A stretch of DNA of 64,000 nt from Cellulomonas sp. Root930 (GTDB lineage Bacteria > Actinomycetota > Actinomycetes > Actinomycetales > Cellulomonadaceae): the NCBI GenBank assembly GCA_001429255.1, contig LMJI01000001.1, forward strand, positions 372,001-436,000, read 5' to 3'. A program made the position numbers and the translations under genes. The notes beneath the pieces are model-generated. The model did no database searches. It was given only the letters and a program-made list of their open reading frames with translations, and was not told where the DNA came from. Positions within the stretch are counted from its first letter, which is position 1; each line of letters starts with the position of its first letter. Positions 34,217 through 42,030 of this stretch are shown here, piece by piece.

Positions 34217-35686
34217 TCAGCGCTGCGGCCAGTCCACCTGCGGGCTCGCGTACCAGGACAGCCCGAGGCGGTCCCAGAACGGTGCCTGCTGCGCGATCCG
34301 GGTGCGAAAGTCCTCCCAGTCGCGGCGCTCCGGCGCGGACCAAGCCACCTCCGCGATCGCCGCCAACCGGGGCAGGAGCATCTGCGTCAGGGCCGGCAGG
34401 TCGCGCAGCGTCTCGGTCCAGATGGCCGCCTCGACGCCGATCACCGCGTCGCCCGGCACTCCCTCGATCAGGGTCGACGGCTCCCAGTCGTAGGCGTCGC
34501 GCAGCTCGATGTGACCGGCCCACTCCAGGCCCAGCTCGGTGCTCGCGTCGTACTTCATGTCGAGGTAGGCCTTCGACCCGGGGGACATCAGCAGCAGCGC
34601 ACCCGCCTCGGCCGCCGCGACGAACGGCGCCGGGTCCACTCGCGTGTCCCAGTACTGCACGACCGTGCCGGGCTCGAGCGGGGTGTGCGCGATCTCCTGC
34701 CAGCCGACCACCTTCTTGCCGGCGGCCCGGACCGCGGTGGAGGCGGCCGCGACGAGGGTCGCGTACTCGTCCGCCTCCATGGTGAGCACCTCGTCGCCGC
34801 CGATGTGCACGTAGTCGCCCGGCGTCATCGACGCGACGTCGGAGAACACGTCGGTGAGGAAGGCGCCCGTGGCGGGCAGGTCCGCGTGCAGCCGGCTGAA
34901 CCCGACCTCGATGCCGGTGTAGGAGTCCGTCGGCTCGCCGGACGGCGTGAGCTCCCCGTACGCGTGGGTGGCGGCGTTGACGTGACCGGGGACGTCGATC
35001 TCCGGCACCACCCGCACGCCTCTGGCCGCGCCGAAGCCCACGATGTCGGCGAAGTCCTCCGCCGAGTAGAAGCCGCCCGGGTCGCCGTCGACCGACGTGC
35101 TGCTGGACAGCCGCGTGAGCAGCGGGCGCGACGGCACGTGCAGCCGCCAGCCCTGGTCGTCGGTGAGGTGCAGGTGCAGGACGTTGAGCTTGTAGTGCGC
35201 CATGACGCCGATGACGACCTTGAGGTCCCGCACGGGGACGAAGTGCCGGGCGACGTCGATCGACAGGCCACGCCAGTCGTAGCGCGGCGAGTCCTCGATG
35301 CGCACCGCGGGCACGCGCAGGACGCCGCCGGGCGCGGACACGATCAGCTGGCGCAGCGTGACGATGGCGCGGACGAGGCCGGCGGGGGTGCGCGCCTCGA
35401 GGTCGATGCGCCCGTTCCGGGAGATCACGCGATAGGCCTCGTCGCCGGGCGGCAGCGACTCCACGAGCCGCAGGCGCACGATGTCGGACGCGCCGCTCTC
35501 GGCGTACCGCACCTCGACGGCCCGTCCGCCCACCCGGCCGAGCAGGTCGGCGACCAGCACCGCGATGCCGATGAGGTCGGGGCGGCCGTCGGCCACCACG
35601 GTGGTCGCCTCGGTCAGGACGAAGGGGGCGTCCCCGGTCCGCTCCAGCACAGCGGGCTGCGGGATGACGGCGATCACGTCGGGCAC
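34217..35686 (-). CDS. GH20 beta-N-acetylhexosaminidase
   Basis: This 489-residue enzyme removes terminal N-acetylglucosamine residues, from chitin or cell-wall fragments. An N-terminal GH20b domain (about residues 1-120) precedes the barrel that begins YDWRGLSIDVARHFVP. The catalytic Asp298-Glu299 pair is in HIGGDE, and the substrate-binding tryptophans are seen in VVGWQEI and YDWEPS. No signal peptide is present, so it acts inside the cell on imported sugars. The GTG at 35686 follows AGGAG. It ends four bases before the convergent mannosyltransferase gene. Confidence 0.94.
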   Translation of the reverse strand: MPDVIAVIPQPAVLERTGDAPFVLTEATTVVADGRPDLIGIAVLVADLLGRVGGRAVEVRYAESGASDIVRLRLVESLPPGDEAYRVISRNGRIDLEARTPAGLVRAIVTLRQLIVSAPGGVLRVPAVRIEDSPRYDWRGLSIDVARHFVPVRDLKVVIGVMAHYKLNVLHLHLTDDQGWRLHVPSRPLLTRLSSSTSVDGDPGGFYSAEDFADIVGFGAARGVRVVPEIDVPGHVNAATHAYGELTPSGEPTDSYTGIEVGFSRLHADLPATGAFLTDVFSDVASMTPGDYVHIGGDEVLTMEADEYATLVAAASTAVRAAGKKVVGWQEIAHTPLEPGTVVQYWDTRVDPAPFVAAAEAGALLLMSPGSKAYLDMKYDASTELGLEWAGHIELRDAYDWEPSTLIEGVPGDAVIGVEAAIWTETLRDLPALTQMLLPRLAAIAEVAWSAPERRDWEDFRTRIAQQAPFWDRLGLSWYASPQVDWPQR

Positions 35687-35743
35687 GGGGCTCCTCGGCG
35701 GGACGGGCGGTGGACGACCTGGTCGAATCGTTCCGGGGAGACG

Positions 35744-36745
35744 CTACTCGACCTGGGCGGCAAGTCGCCGCGCGAGCACCGCGCACGTCGCCAGCTGCAG
35801 CTGGTGGAACGCGATCACGGGCAGCGCGACGCTGGCCGCGAGCGCCGGGTCGAACAGGACGGCGGCCATCGGCAGGCCCGTGGCCAGGCTCTTCTTCGAC
35901 CCGCACATCAGCAGCGCGATGCGGTCGCCGCGCTCGAGCGAGAGCCACCGTCCGCTGTTCCACGTGAGCAGGAGCATCGCCACCAGCATCACCGCGCACA
36001 CGACGAGCAGGATGACGAGAGCCACCCAGGTGACGTGCGACCAGGCACCCGAGACGGTCGCCTCGCTCACCGACGTGTACGCGACGAGCACGATCGTGCT
36101 GCGGTCGGTGACCCGGGTGAGCTGCGGCCGGGCACGCAGCCACGGCCCGATCCAGCGCTGCACCAGCTGCCCGAGCGCGAACGGCAGCAGCAGCTGCAGG
36201 AGGATCCCGGTGACGTTGCTCCCCGACACCGCGGCGGTGCGGACCATGAGGACCGCGACGAGCAGCGGCGTGAGCACGATGCCGACGACGTTCGAGATCG
36301 TGGCGCCGGTGATCGCGCCCGCCACGTTGCCGCGCGCGATCGACGTGAACACGACCGACGACTGCACGGTCGACGGGAGCAGCGCGAGGTACAGCAACCC
36401 GGTCTTGAGCTCGGAGGAGAGGACCGCGTCGGGCAGCAGCTGGACCAGCAGGCCGAGCACGGGGAACGCCACGTAGGTGGACGCGAGCATGGACCCCTGC
36501 AGCCGCCAGTTGCGCAGCCCGGCCCAGACGTCGCCGGTGGCCAGACGCGCGCCGTACAGGAAGAACAGGACGACGATCGCCGCGGTGCGCACCACGTCCA
36601 GCACGTCCGCGACGCTGCCCCGCGCAGGCAGCAGCAGCCCCAGCAGGAGCGCCGAGAGGATCATCACGACCAGCGGGTCGACCCACGCGCGAATCCGGTT
36701 CCAGCGGCTCTGTGAAGCGATTCGGGCAGGCACGACGCGGGGCAC
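35744..36745 (-). CDS. Bile acid:sodium symporter (SBF-like) family membrane protein
   Basis: This 333-residue protein has ten hydrophobic segments and the SBF-like pattern seen in the YfeH-type group: LLPSTVQSSVVFTSIARGN, which carries the discontinuous-helix region, and LMCGSKKSLATGLPMA at the second crossing. Relatives are sodium-driven organic-anion transporters, but most bacterial YfeH types have no assigned substrate. It is 57 bases upstream of the GH20 gene on the same strand, so the two may share a transcript. Confidence 0.88.
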   Translation of the reverse strand: MPRVVPARIASQSRWNRIRAWVDPLVVMILSALLLGLLLPARGSVADVLDVVRTAAIVVLFFLYGARLATGDVWAGLRNWRLQGSMLASTYVAFPVLGLLVQLLPDAVLSSELKTGLLYLALLPSTVQSSVVFTSIARGNVAGAITGATISNVVGIVLTPLLVAVLMVRTAAVSGSNVTGILLQLLLPFALGQLVQRWIGPWLRARPQLTRVTDRSTIVLVAYTSVSEATVSGAWSHVTWVALVILLVVCAVMLVAMLLLTWNSGRWLSLERGDRIALLMCGSKKSLATGLPMAAVLFDPALAASVALPVIAFHQLQLATCAVLARRLAAQVE

Positions 36746-36845
36746 GGCGCCAGTGTGCCATCGCGCTCGACGCGCGAATCCGACAAATCACCCCTAGATT
36801 CATCGGTCGTACCCGATCGAACCCCTCGAAGTCTAGGAGTTCCAC

Positions 36846-37121
36846 ATGACACCCGAAGGCATCATCTCCGCCATCATCATCGGCGCGGTGATCGGCATCC
36901 TCGGCCGACTCCTCGTGCGCGGTCGTCAGCGCATCTCGCTGCTGCTGACCATCGTGATCGGAATCGTCGCCGCCCTGATCGGCACCTACCTGGCGTCGCT
37001 GGTCGGCGTCCAGGACACCGCCGGCGTCGACTGGATCGAGCTGCTGTTCCAGGTGGTGCTCGCCGCGGTCGGCGTGGCCGCCGTCTCGGGCAACCGCAGC
37101 CGCCGCCGCAGCCTGCTCTGA
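36846..37121 (+). CDS. Small GlsB/YeaQ/YmgE-like membrane protein
   Basis: This 91-residue protein has two or three hydrophobic segments with glycine zippers (IIIGAVIGILGRLL, LTIVIGIVAALIGTYLASLVG), typical of transglycosylase-associated GlsB/YeaQ proteins, which are induced in stress. A ribosome site CTAGGAG precedes the ATG. It stands alone and is followed by a strong hairpin. Confidence 0.85.
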   Translation: MTPEGIISAIIIGAVIGILGRLLVRGRQRISLLLTIVIGIVAALIGTYLASLVGVQDTAGVDWIELLFQVVLAAVGVAAVSGNRSRRRSLL

Positions 37122-37145
37122 GCCTGCGCGACCCCCGAGAACGAC

Positions 37146-37176
37146 GAAGGCGGCCTCCCGATGGGGGGCCGCCTTC
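37146..37176. terminator. Hairpin after the small membrane protein
   Basis: GAAGGCGGCC and GGCCGCCTTC form a perfect 10-bp stem with an 11-base loop. It lies between the small membrane gene and tRNA-Ala and can serve both directions. Confidence 0.75.
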
Positions 37177-37184
37177 GTGCTGCG

Positions 37185-37259
<75 letters not shown>

Positions 37260-37313
37260 GCGAGCGGGCTAAAGACTAACACCAGCGCCCGGTGGATCGC
37301 GAAATCCGGCGGG

Positions 37314-38444
37314 TCACTCCCCGGCGACGCGACGCTTGGCCAGGACCGCGTTCAGGTCGATGCTGCCGGTCGTCTCGACGGGCGCCTCGAGCGGCGTGCG
37401 CTCGGTGTCGGCGGGCGCCTCGACGTCGGCGGTGCGGGCGGCGGTCGACCCCTCGAGGTTCTCCAGCGGGACCGGCTCACGACGCGGTGCGGACGCCTTC
37501 ATCGTGTAGGTGGGGCGCGGGACGGGCACCGGGGACCAGGCCTCGTCGTCCTCGGCCGCGGCCGTACCGGTGGACTGCTCGGCGACGGACCTGCGGACCA
37601 CCGGCACCTGCCCGGTGGACGCGTGCCGCGCGGGGCCCTCGGACTCGCCCTTGTCCTCGACGATGCGGGCGAACACCTCGGTGCTGGCGTCGGACGGGTG
37701 GACGGCGCGGCCGGTGACGAAGGCCATGGGCGCCTCGAGCGGTGCAGCCGGCGCCTCCTGCGCAGGGGTGGGTGCGGGCTTGGCGACCGGGGCGGTCCGC
37801 GACGCGGTGGCCACCGCGCGCATCGCACCCGTGCGCGGCCCGGAGGCCACCCGGCGCTCGTCGGCGATCTTCTGCGCCCAGGCCTCGTCGGCCTCCCGGC
37901 CGGCCAGCACCGCGCGGCGGCCGAGCACCAGGACGGAGCCGAGCAGGACGGTGGGCACGGCGCCCGCGACCCAGGTGACCAGCGGGTTCAGCCCGACGAC
38001 GGTCCAGCCGACCACGGTCGCGACCACGAGGAACCCGGCCAGGAGCGCGCGACGGCGCGCGGCGGCGCCACGACGGGCGACCGAGGCCGCTCTCGCGGCA
38101 CGTGCCTGCGCGGCGCGGCGAGCCGCGTCGGCGGTCATCCGGTCCTGGGTGCCGTGCGGTCGGTCCACGGTGGTGCCTCCTGTCGCGCTCCCGGTGGCCA
38201 CCGGGAGCCCCTTGCCCGGGGTCAGCAGCCCCGCGGTACTGCTCGCCGTCGGCCCGCACTCCGCGGACGAGGCCTCGAGGCGGATGCGCCGGTCGCTCAC
38301 CGCGACCACGCGCAGCGCCTCGGAGAACCGGTCGTCCGCCCGGGACTCGAGCAGCTGCTGCCGGTGCCGCAGCTTGTGCGGCACCAGGTATGCCACCCAC
38401 AGGCCGACCAGCGCGAGCGCGACCGGTCCTGCGAGATCGTTCAC
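37314..38444 (-). CDS. SepX/GlpR-like actinobacterial divisome membrane protein
   Basis: This 376-residue protein starts with a membrane segment and basic stop (ALVGLWVAYLVPHKLRHRQQLLES), the pattern of SepX of Streptomyces and GlpR of corynebacteria. Two further membrane segments lie at about residues 133-178, followed by a long disordered cytoplasmic tail. GlpR binds a MoeA paralogue (Glp) that interacts with FtsZ. Here a MoeA-type gene lies two genes upstream in the same operon (galU-moeA-rimJ), the conserved setting. Identification is from the N-terminus and synteny. Confidence 0.75.
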   Translation of the reverse strand: MNDLAGPVALALVGLWVAYLVPHKLRHRQQLLESRADDRFSEALRVVAVSDRRIRLEASSAECGPTASSTAGLLTPGKGLPVATGSATGGTTVDRPHGTQDRMTADAARRAAQARAARAASVARRGAAARRRALLAGFLVVATVVGWTVVGLNPLVTWVAGAVPTVLLGSVLVLGRRAVLAGREADEAWAQKIADERRVASGPRTGAMRAVATASRTAPVAKPAPTPAQEAPAAPLEAPMAFVTGRAVHPSDASTEVFARIVEDKGESEGPARHASTGQVPVVRRSVAEQSTGTAAAEDDEAWSPVPVPRPTYTMKASAPRREPVPLENLEGSTAARTADVEAPADTERTPLEAPVETTGSIDLNAVLAKRRVAGE

Positions 38445-38507
38445 GTCACGACGGTAGGCGTCCCGACCGCGCCCACCCGGGACCAGTGCGGCGTGTCGGC
38501 CTGTGCG

Positions 38508-39104
38508 TCACCCGTTCCGGGCGCGCCACCGCTCCAGCAGCCCGCCCGGCACGTCTTCGACGGTGAGCGCGAACGAGCGGTGGTCGCACCAGCGGTCCTG
38601 GATGTGCAGGTACCGCTCGCGCAGCCCCTCGTCCCGGAACCCCAGCTTCTCGACGACCCGCAGCGACGGCCCGTTCTCCGGGCGGATGTTGATCTCCACC
38701 CGGTGCAGGCCCAGCGCGTCGAAGCAGTGGTCGGTGGCCAGCGCGACGGCCGTCGGGGTCACCCCCAGCCCGGCGACGTGCTCGGACACCCAGTACCCGA
38801 CCGCCGCGGACCGCAGCGACCCGTAGGTGATCGACGACACGGTCAGCTGCCCGACGAGCCGACCGTCGAGGTCGATGGCGAAGGGCAGGGTCACGCCCGC
38901 GCGTGCCTGTGAGGACAGCGACCGCACGAACGTGCCGAACGACGGCCGGGGGCCCGTGACCGGCACGGGGCTCGTGGCGTCCCACGGTTCGAGCCACGCG
39001 GCGTTCTGCGCCCGAAGCGCCATCCACGTGTCCTGGTCGCGCCGGCGCAGGGGACGCAGCCGGACGTTGCCCTCGACGAGGACGGCGGGCCACCCGATCG
39101 CCAT
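38508..39104 (-). CDS. GNAT N-acetyltransferase (RimJ-like)
   Basis: This 198-residue protein resembles RimJ-type acetyltransferases. The acetyl-CoA region is partly seen (SEHVAGLGVTPTAVALATDHCFDALGLHRVEINIRPEN), followed by SLRVVEKLGFRDEG. The start codon overlaps the MoeA stop by one base. It belongs to the conserved galU-moeA-rimJ-sepX cluster. Its protein substrate is unknown. Confidence 0.9.
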   Translation of the reverse strand: MAIGWPAVLVEGNVRLRPLRRRDQDTWMALRAQNAAWLEPWDATSPVPVTGPRPSFGTFVRSLSSQARAGVTLPFAIDLDGRLVGQLTVSSITYGSLRSAAVGYWVSEHVAGLGVTPTAVALATDHCFDALGLHRVEINIRPENGPSLRVVEKLGFRDEGLRERYLHIQDRWCDHRSFALTVEDVPGGLLERWRARNG

Positions 39105-40342
39105 CAGCCCTCCAGGACGAGGCAGTGGACCACCTGTCCAGGGTGCACGGTCAGGTCCTGCTCGCCGACGACCGCGAGCGCGTTGGCGTGCGCGAGGGCG
39201 CTCACCGTGGGTGCCGAGGGGTCACCGAGGGGCGTCACGCGGTAGCCCTCGTCGGGCGAGCCCAGCACGGTGGCCGGCACGAACTGGCGCAGCCCCGGCG
39301 GCGAGACCCAGCCCTCGACGACCTCGGCGGCGACGGACGGGCGGAACAGCTCGGCGTGCCCGGCCATGGCCCGCAGCGCCGGTCGGACGAACACCTCGAA
39401 CGACACCTGCGCGGCGACGGGGTGGCCCTGCAGCGCGAAGATCGGCACGGACTTGTCGCTCGCCAGGTCGTCGGCCACCGTGCCGAAGCCGTGCCGCTGA
39501 CCCGGCGTCATCGCGATCTGGTCCAGCCGGACGCTGCCCATCGGGGCCAGCACGTCCTTGACCGTGTCGTGCGTCAGCTCGGACAGCCCGCCGGTGATGA
39601 CGATGAGGTCGGCGCGCACCAGCTGGTCCTCGATGGCCTCGCGCAGGATCGCGCGGTCGTCGCCGAGGATGCCGACCCGGACGGCCGCGGCTCCGGCGTC
39701 CCGGACGGCCGCCTCGAGCGCGTGCCCGTCCGCCTCGAACACCTCGGCCCCGGTGCGGTCCGCGTGGGTACCCGGCTCGATCAGCTCGTCGCCGACCGAC
39801 AGCAGCACCACGCGCGGCGTCGGGTGCACACGCAGCCGTCCCCGGCCCATCGCGGCGGCCAGCGCCAGCTGCCGGGCGCCGAGCCGGGTGCCCGCCTCGA
39901 GCACCACGTCGCCCGCGCGCACGTCGGAGGCCGCCGCGCGTACGTGCTGGCCGGCGACCGCCGGGCGCTGCATGGCGACGCGCGAGGTCCCGCGGTCGGT
40001 CTCCTCCAGGGGCACGACGGCGTCGGCGCCCAGCGGCAGCGGGGCACCGGACGCGATGCGGACCGCCGTGCCGGGCACCAGCCGGAGCGGGCCGCCGGGC
40101 CCCGGGCGGACGTCGTGCGCCACGGGCAGCGCCTGCGCGCTCGCGTACCCGGCACCGGCGGTCTCGTGCGCGGCCACGGCGTACCCGTCGCGCGCCGCCA
40201 CCGCGAGCCCGGGCAGGTCGTGCGTCGCGGTGACGTCGGCCGCGAGGATGCAGCCGACGGCGTCGCGCAGCACGACGTCGAGCGGTGCGACCGGTCCGAC
40301 GGCGGCCAGCACGGCCGCGAGGTGATCCTGGACCGATCTCAT
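39104..40342 (-). CDS. MoeA/Glp family molybdopterin molybdotransferase-like protein
   Basis: This 412-residue protein has the four MoeA domains: the PVAHDVRP and LVPGTAVRIASGAPLPLGADAVVPLE segment, the MogA-like VVLLSVGDELIEPG and VITGGLSELTHDTVKDVL, and a C-terminal beta domain. MoeA inserts molybdenum into molybdopterin; its corynebacterial paralogue Glp instead supports cell division with GlpR. The sequence keeps MoeA-like motifs, with GGLSELTHD where the enzyme usually has GG-S-D. The setting beside galU and sepX suggests the Glp-type paralogue, and no other molybdopterin genes are seen. Confidence 0.88.
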   Translation of the reverse strand: MRSVQDHLAAVLAAVGPVAPLDVVLRDAVGCILAADVTATHDLPGLAVAARDGYAVAAHETAGAGYASAQALPVAHDVRPGPGGPLRLVPGTAVRIASGAPLPLGADAVVPLEETDRGTSRVAMQRPAVAGQHVRAAASDVRAGDVVLEAGTRLGARQLALAAAMGRGRLRVHPTPRVVLLSVGDELIEPGTHADRTGAEVFEADGHALEAAVRDAGAAAVRVGILGDDRAILREAIEDQLVRADLIVITGGLSELTHDTVKDVLAPMGSVRLDQIAMTPGQRHGFGTVADDLASDKSVPIFALQGHPVAAQVSFEVFVRPALRAMAGHAELFRPSVAAEVVEGWVSPPGLRQFVPATVLGSPDEGYRVTPLGDPSAPTVSALAHANALAVVGEQDLTVHPGQVVHCLVLEG

Positions 40343-40368
40343 GCGCGCATTGTGCCCCGCCCGGGGGG

Positions 40369-41271
40369 TCAGTCGGTGAGGGTCTGCGCGAACTCGCCCA
40401 ACCAGGTGCGGAAGTCGGGGCCCAGATCGGGGCGGTCGACCGCGATCTGGACGACGGCCTTGAGGTAGTCGAGCCGGTCGCCGGTGTCGTAGCGCCGTCC
40501 GCGGAACACGACGCCGTACACGCCGCCCCCCTCGGACGCCGGCAGGTCCGCGAGCGTGGCCAGCGCGTCGGTCAGCTGGATCTCGCCGCCGCGGCCGGGT
40601 GCGGTGCTCTCGAGCACCTCGAACACCGCGGGGTGCAGGACGTAGCGACCGATGATCGCGAGGTTGCTGGGGGCCTCGTCGGCGGGGGGCTTCTCGACGA
40701 GCCCGGTGATCTTCACCTGGTCCACGTCCGCCGCGCCGTCGAACGCCTCGACAGCGGCGCACCCGTACATCGAGATCTGCGCCGGGGGCACCTCGAGCAG
40801 GGCGATGACCGAGCCGCCCGTGCGCTCCTGCAGCGCGAGCATGGTGCTCAGCAGCTCGTCGCGCTCGTCGATCAGGTCGTCGCCGAGCAGGACCGCGAAC
40901 GGCTCCCGCCCGACGTGGTGCTTGGCCTGGAGCACGGCGTGGCCGAGACCCTTCGGCTGGCCCTGGCGGACGAAGTGCACGTGGCCGAGGTCGGTGGACT
41001 CGCGGACCTTGGCGAGCCGTTCGAGGTCGCCCTTCGCCTCCAGCGCCGCCTCGAGCTCGGGCACGGCGTCGAAGTGGTCGGCGAGGGTGCGCTTGGAGCG
41101 GCCCGTGATGAGCAGGACGTCGTCGAGCCCGGCCCGCACGGCCTCCTCGACGACGTACTGGATGGCCGGCTTGTCGACGACCGGGAGCATCTCCTTGGGA
41201 GTCGACTTCGTGGCGGGCAGGAACCTGGTCCCGAGGCCCGCGGCGGGGATGACTGCCTTGTGGATGGTCAT
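40369..41271 (-). CDS. galU: UTP-glucose-1-phosphate uridylyltransferase
   Basis: This 300-residue enzyme makes UDP-glucose for envelope polymers. The N-terminus has AVIPAAGLGTRFLPATK; EMLPVVDKPAIQYVVEEA and LLGDDLID follow, then GLVEKP. It starts the operon galU-moeA-rimJ-sepX and diverges from the 5-FCL gene. Confidence 0.96.
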   Translation of the reverse strand: MTIHKAVIPAAGLGTRFLPATKSTPKEMLPVVDKPAIQYVVEEAVRAGLDDVLLITGRSKRTLADHFDAVPELEAALEAKGDLERLAKVRESTDLGHVHFVRQGQPKGLGHAVLQAKHHVGREPFAVLLGDDLIDERDELLSTMLALQERTGGSVIALLEVPPAQISMYGCAAVEAFDGAADVDQVKITGLVEKPPADEAPSNLAIIGRYVLHPAVFEVLESTAPGRGGEIQLTDALATLADLPASEGGGVYGVVFRGRRYDTGDRLDYLKAVVQIAVDRPDLGPDFRTWLGEFAQTLTD

Positions 41272-41379
41272 GTCCGGACCCTAGCCGCGGGGGTGGGCGG
41301 TGCGCAGTGGCGTCCGTCACCACCTGGACGAGGAGACAAGTCATACCCCGGTCGGTCGTGGGTGAGCCTCCGGGTTTGC

Positions 41380-41392
41380 GACACTGGTCCCA
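41380..41392 (+). promoter_or_regulatory. Possible leaderless promoter of the 5-FCL gene
   Basis: GACACT (41380-41385) lies six bases before the ATG at 41392. It is a weaker -10 hexamer than those at 17034 and 32458, but no ribosome site is present. Confidence 0.4.
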
Positions 41393-42030
41393 TGAGCAGC
41401 GTCGCCCAGCCGTATCCGCGCGTGTCCGAGGGGGACGAGGTCGAGGACGTCAAGGAACGGCTCCGGGTGGCCATCCGCAACGCCCGCAAGATGCGCTCCG
41501 TGCGCCTCCGCGAGGCCGCCGCCCAGCAGCTCGCCGACGTGGTCCTCACCATCCCCGCCGTCGCCGACGCCTCCTGCGTCTCCGTCTACGCCGCGCGGGC
41601 CACCGAGCCCGGCACCGGTCCCCTCCTCGAGGCCCTGGCAGCCCGCGGCGTCCGCCTGCTCATGCCCGTGCTGGGCAGCGGCCTGCAGCGCGACTGGGCG
41701 GAGTACTCCGGCGCCGACGACCTGCGCGAGCGCGCCCCCGGCCGCCCCCCGGAGCCGGGCGGTCCCACCCTCGGCGCAGCGGCGCTGGCGGAGGCCGACG
41801 TCGTGATCGCCCCGGCGCTGGCCGTCGACACCACCGGCGCGCGGCTCGGTCAGGGTGGCGGCTGGTACGACCGGGCGCTGGAGCACATCCGGCCGGGCGT
41901 CCCCGTCATCGCCCTGGTCTTCCCCGAGGAGCTCTACGACGCCGGCACGCGCCCGCTGCCCCGCGAGCCGCACGACCGGCTGGTGGACGCCGTGGCGACC
42001 CCCGAGGAGTGGCACCGCATCACGGCGTGA
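41392..42030 (+). CDS. 5-formyltetrahydrofolate cyclo-ligase
   Basis: This 212-residue enzyme recycles 5-formyl-THF to 5,10-methenyl-THF with ATP. The N-terminus has ALRNARKMRS-like basic helix, and the substrate/ATP motif LGQGGGWYDRAL is clear. It diverges from galU, as in other Actinobacteria. The 3' end overlaps the end of the penicillin acylase gene by 11 bases. Confidence 0.94.
   Translation: MSSVAQPYPRVSEGDEVEDVKERLRVAIRNARKMRSVRLREAAAQQLADVVLTIPAVADASCVSVYAARATEPGTGPLLEALAARGVRLLMPVLGSGLQRDWAEYSGADDLRERAPGRPPEPGGPTLGAAALAEADVVIAPALAVDTTGARLGQGGGWYDRALEHIRPGVPVIALVFPEELYDAGTRPLPREPHDRLVDAVATPEEWHRITA

Noticed and set aside
34511-36715. Long plus-strand open frame opposite the GH20 and SBF genes
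   Set aside because: Composition is arginine/glutamate-rich shadow of real minus-strand genes with recognisable catalytic motifs.
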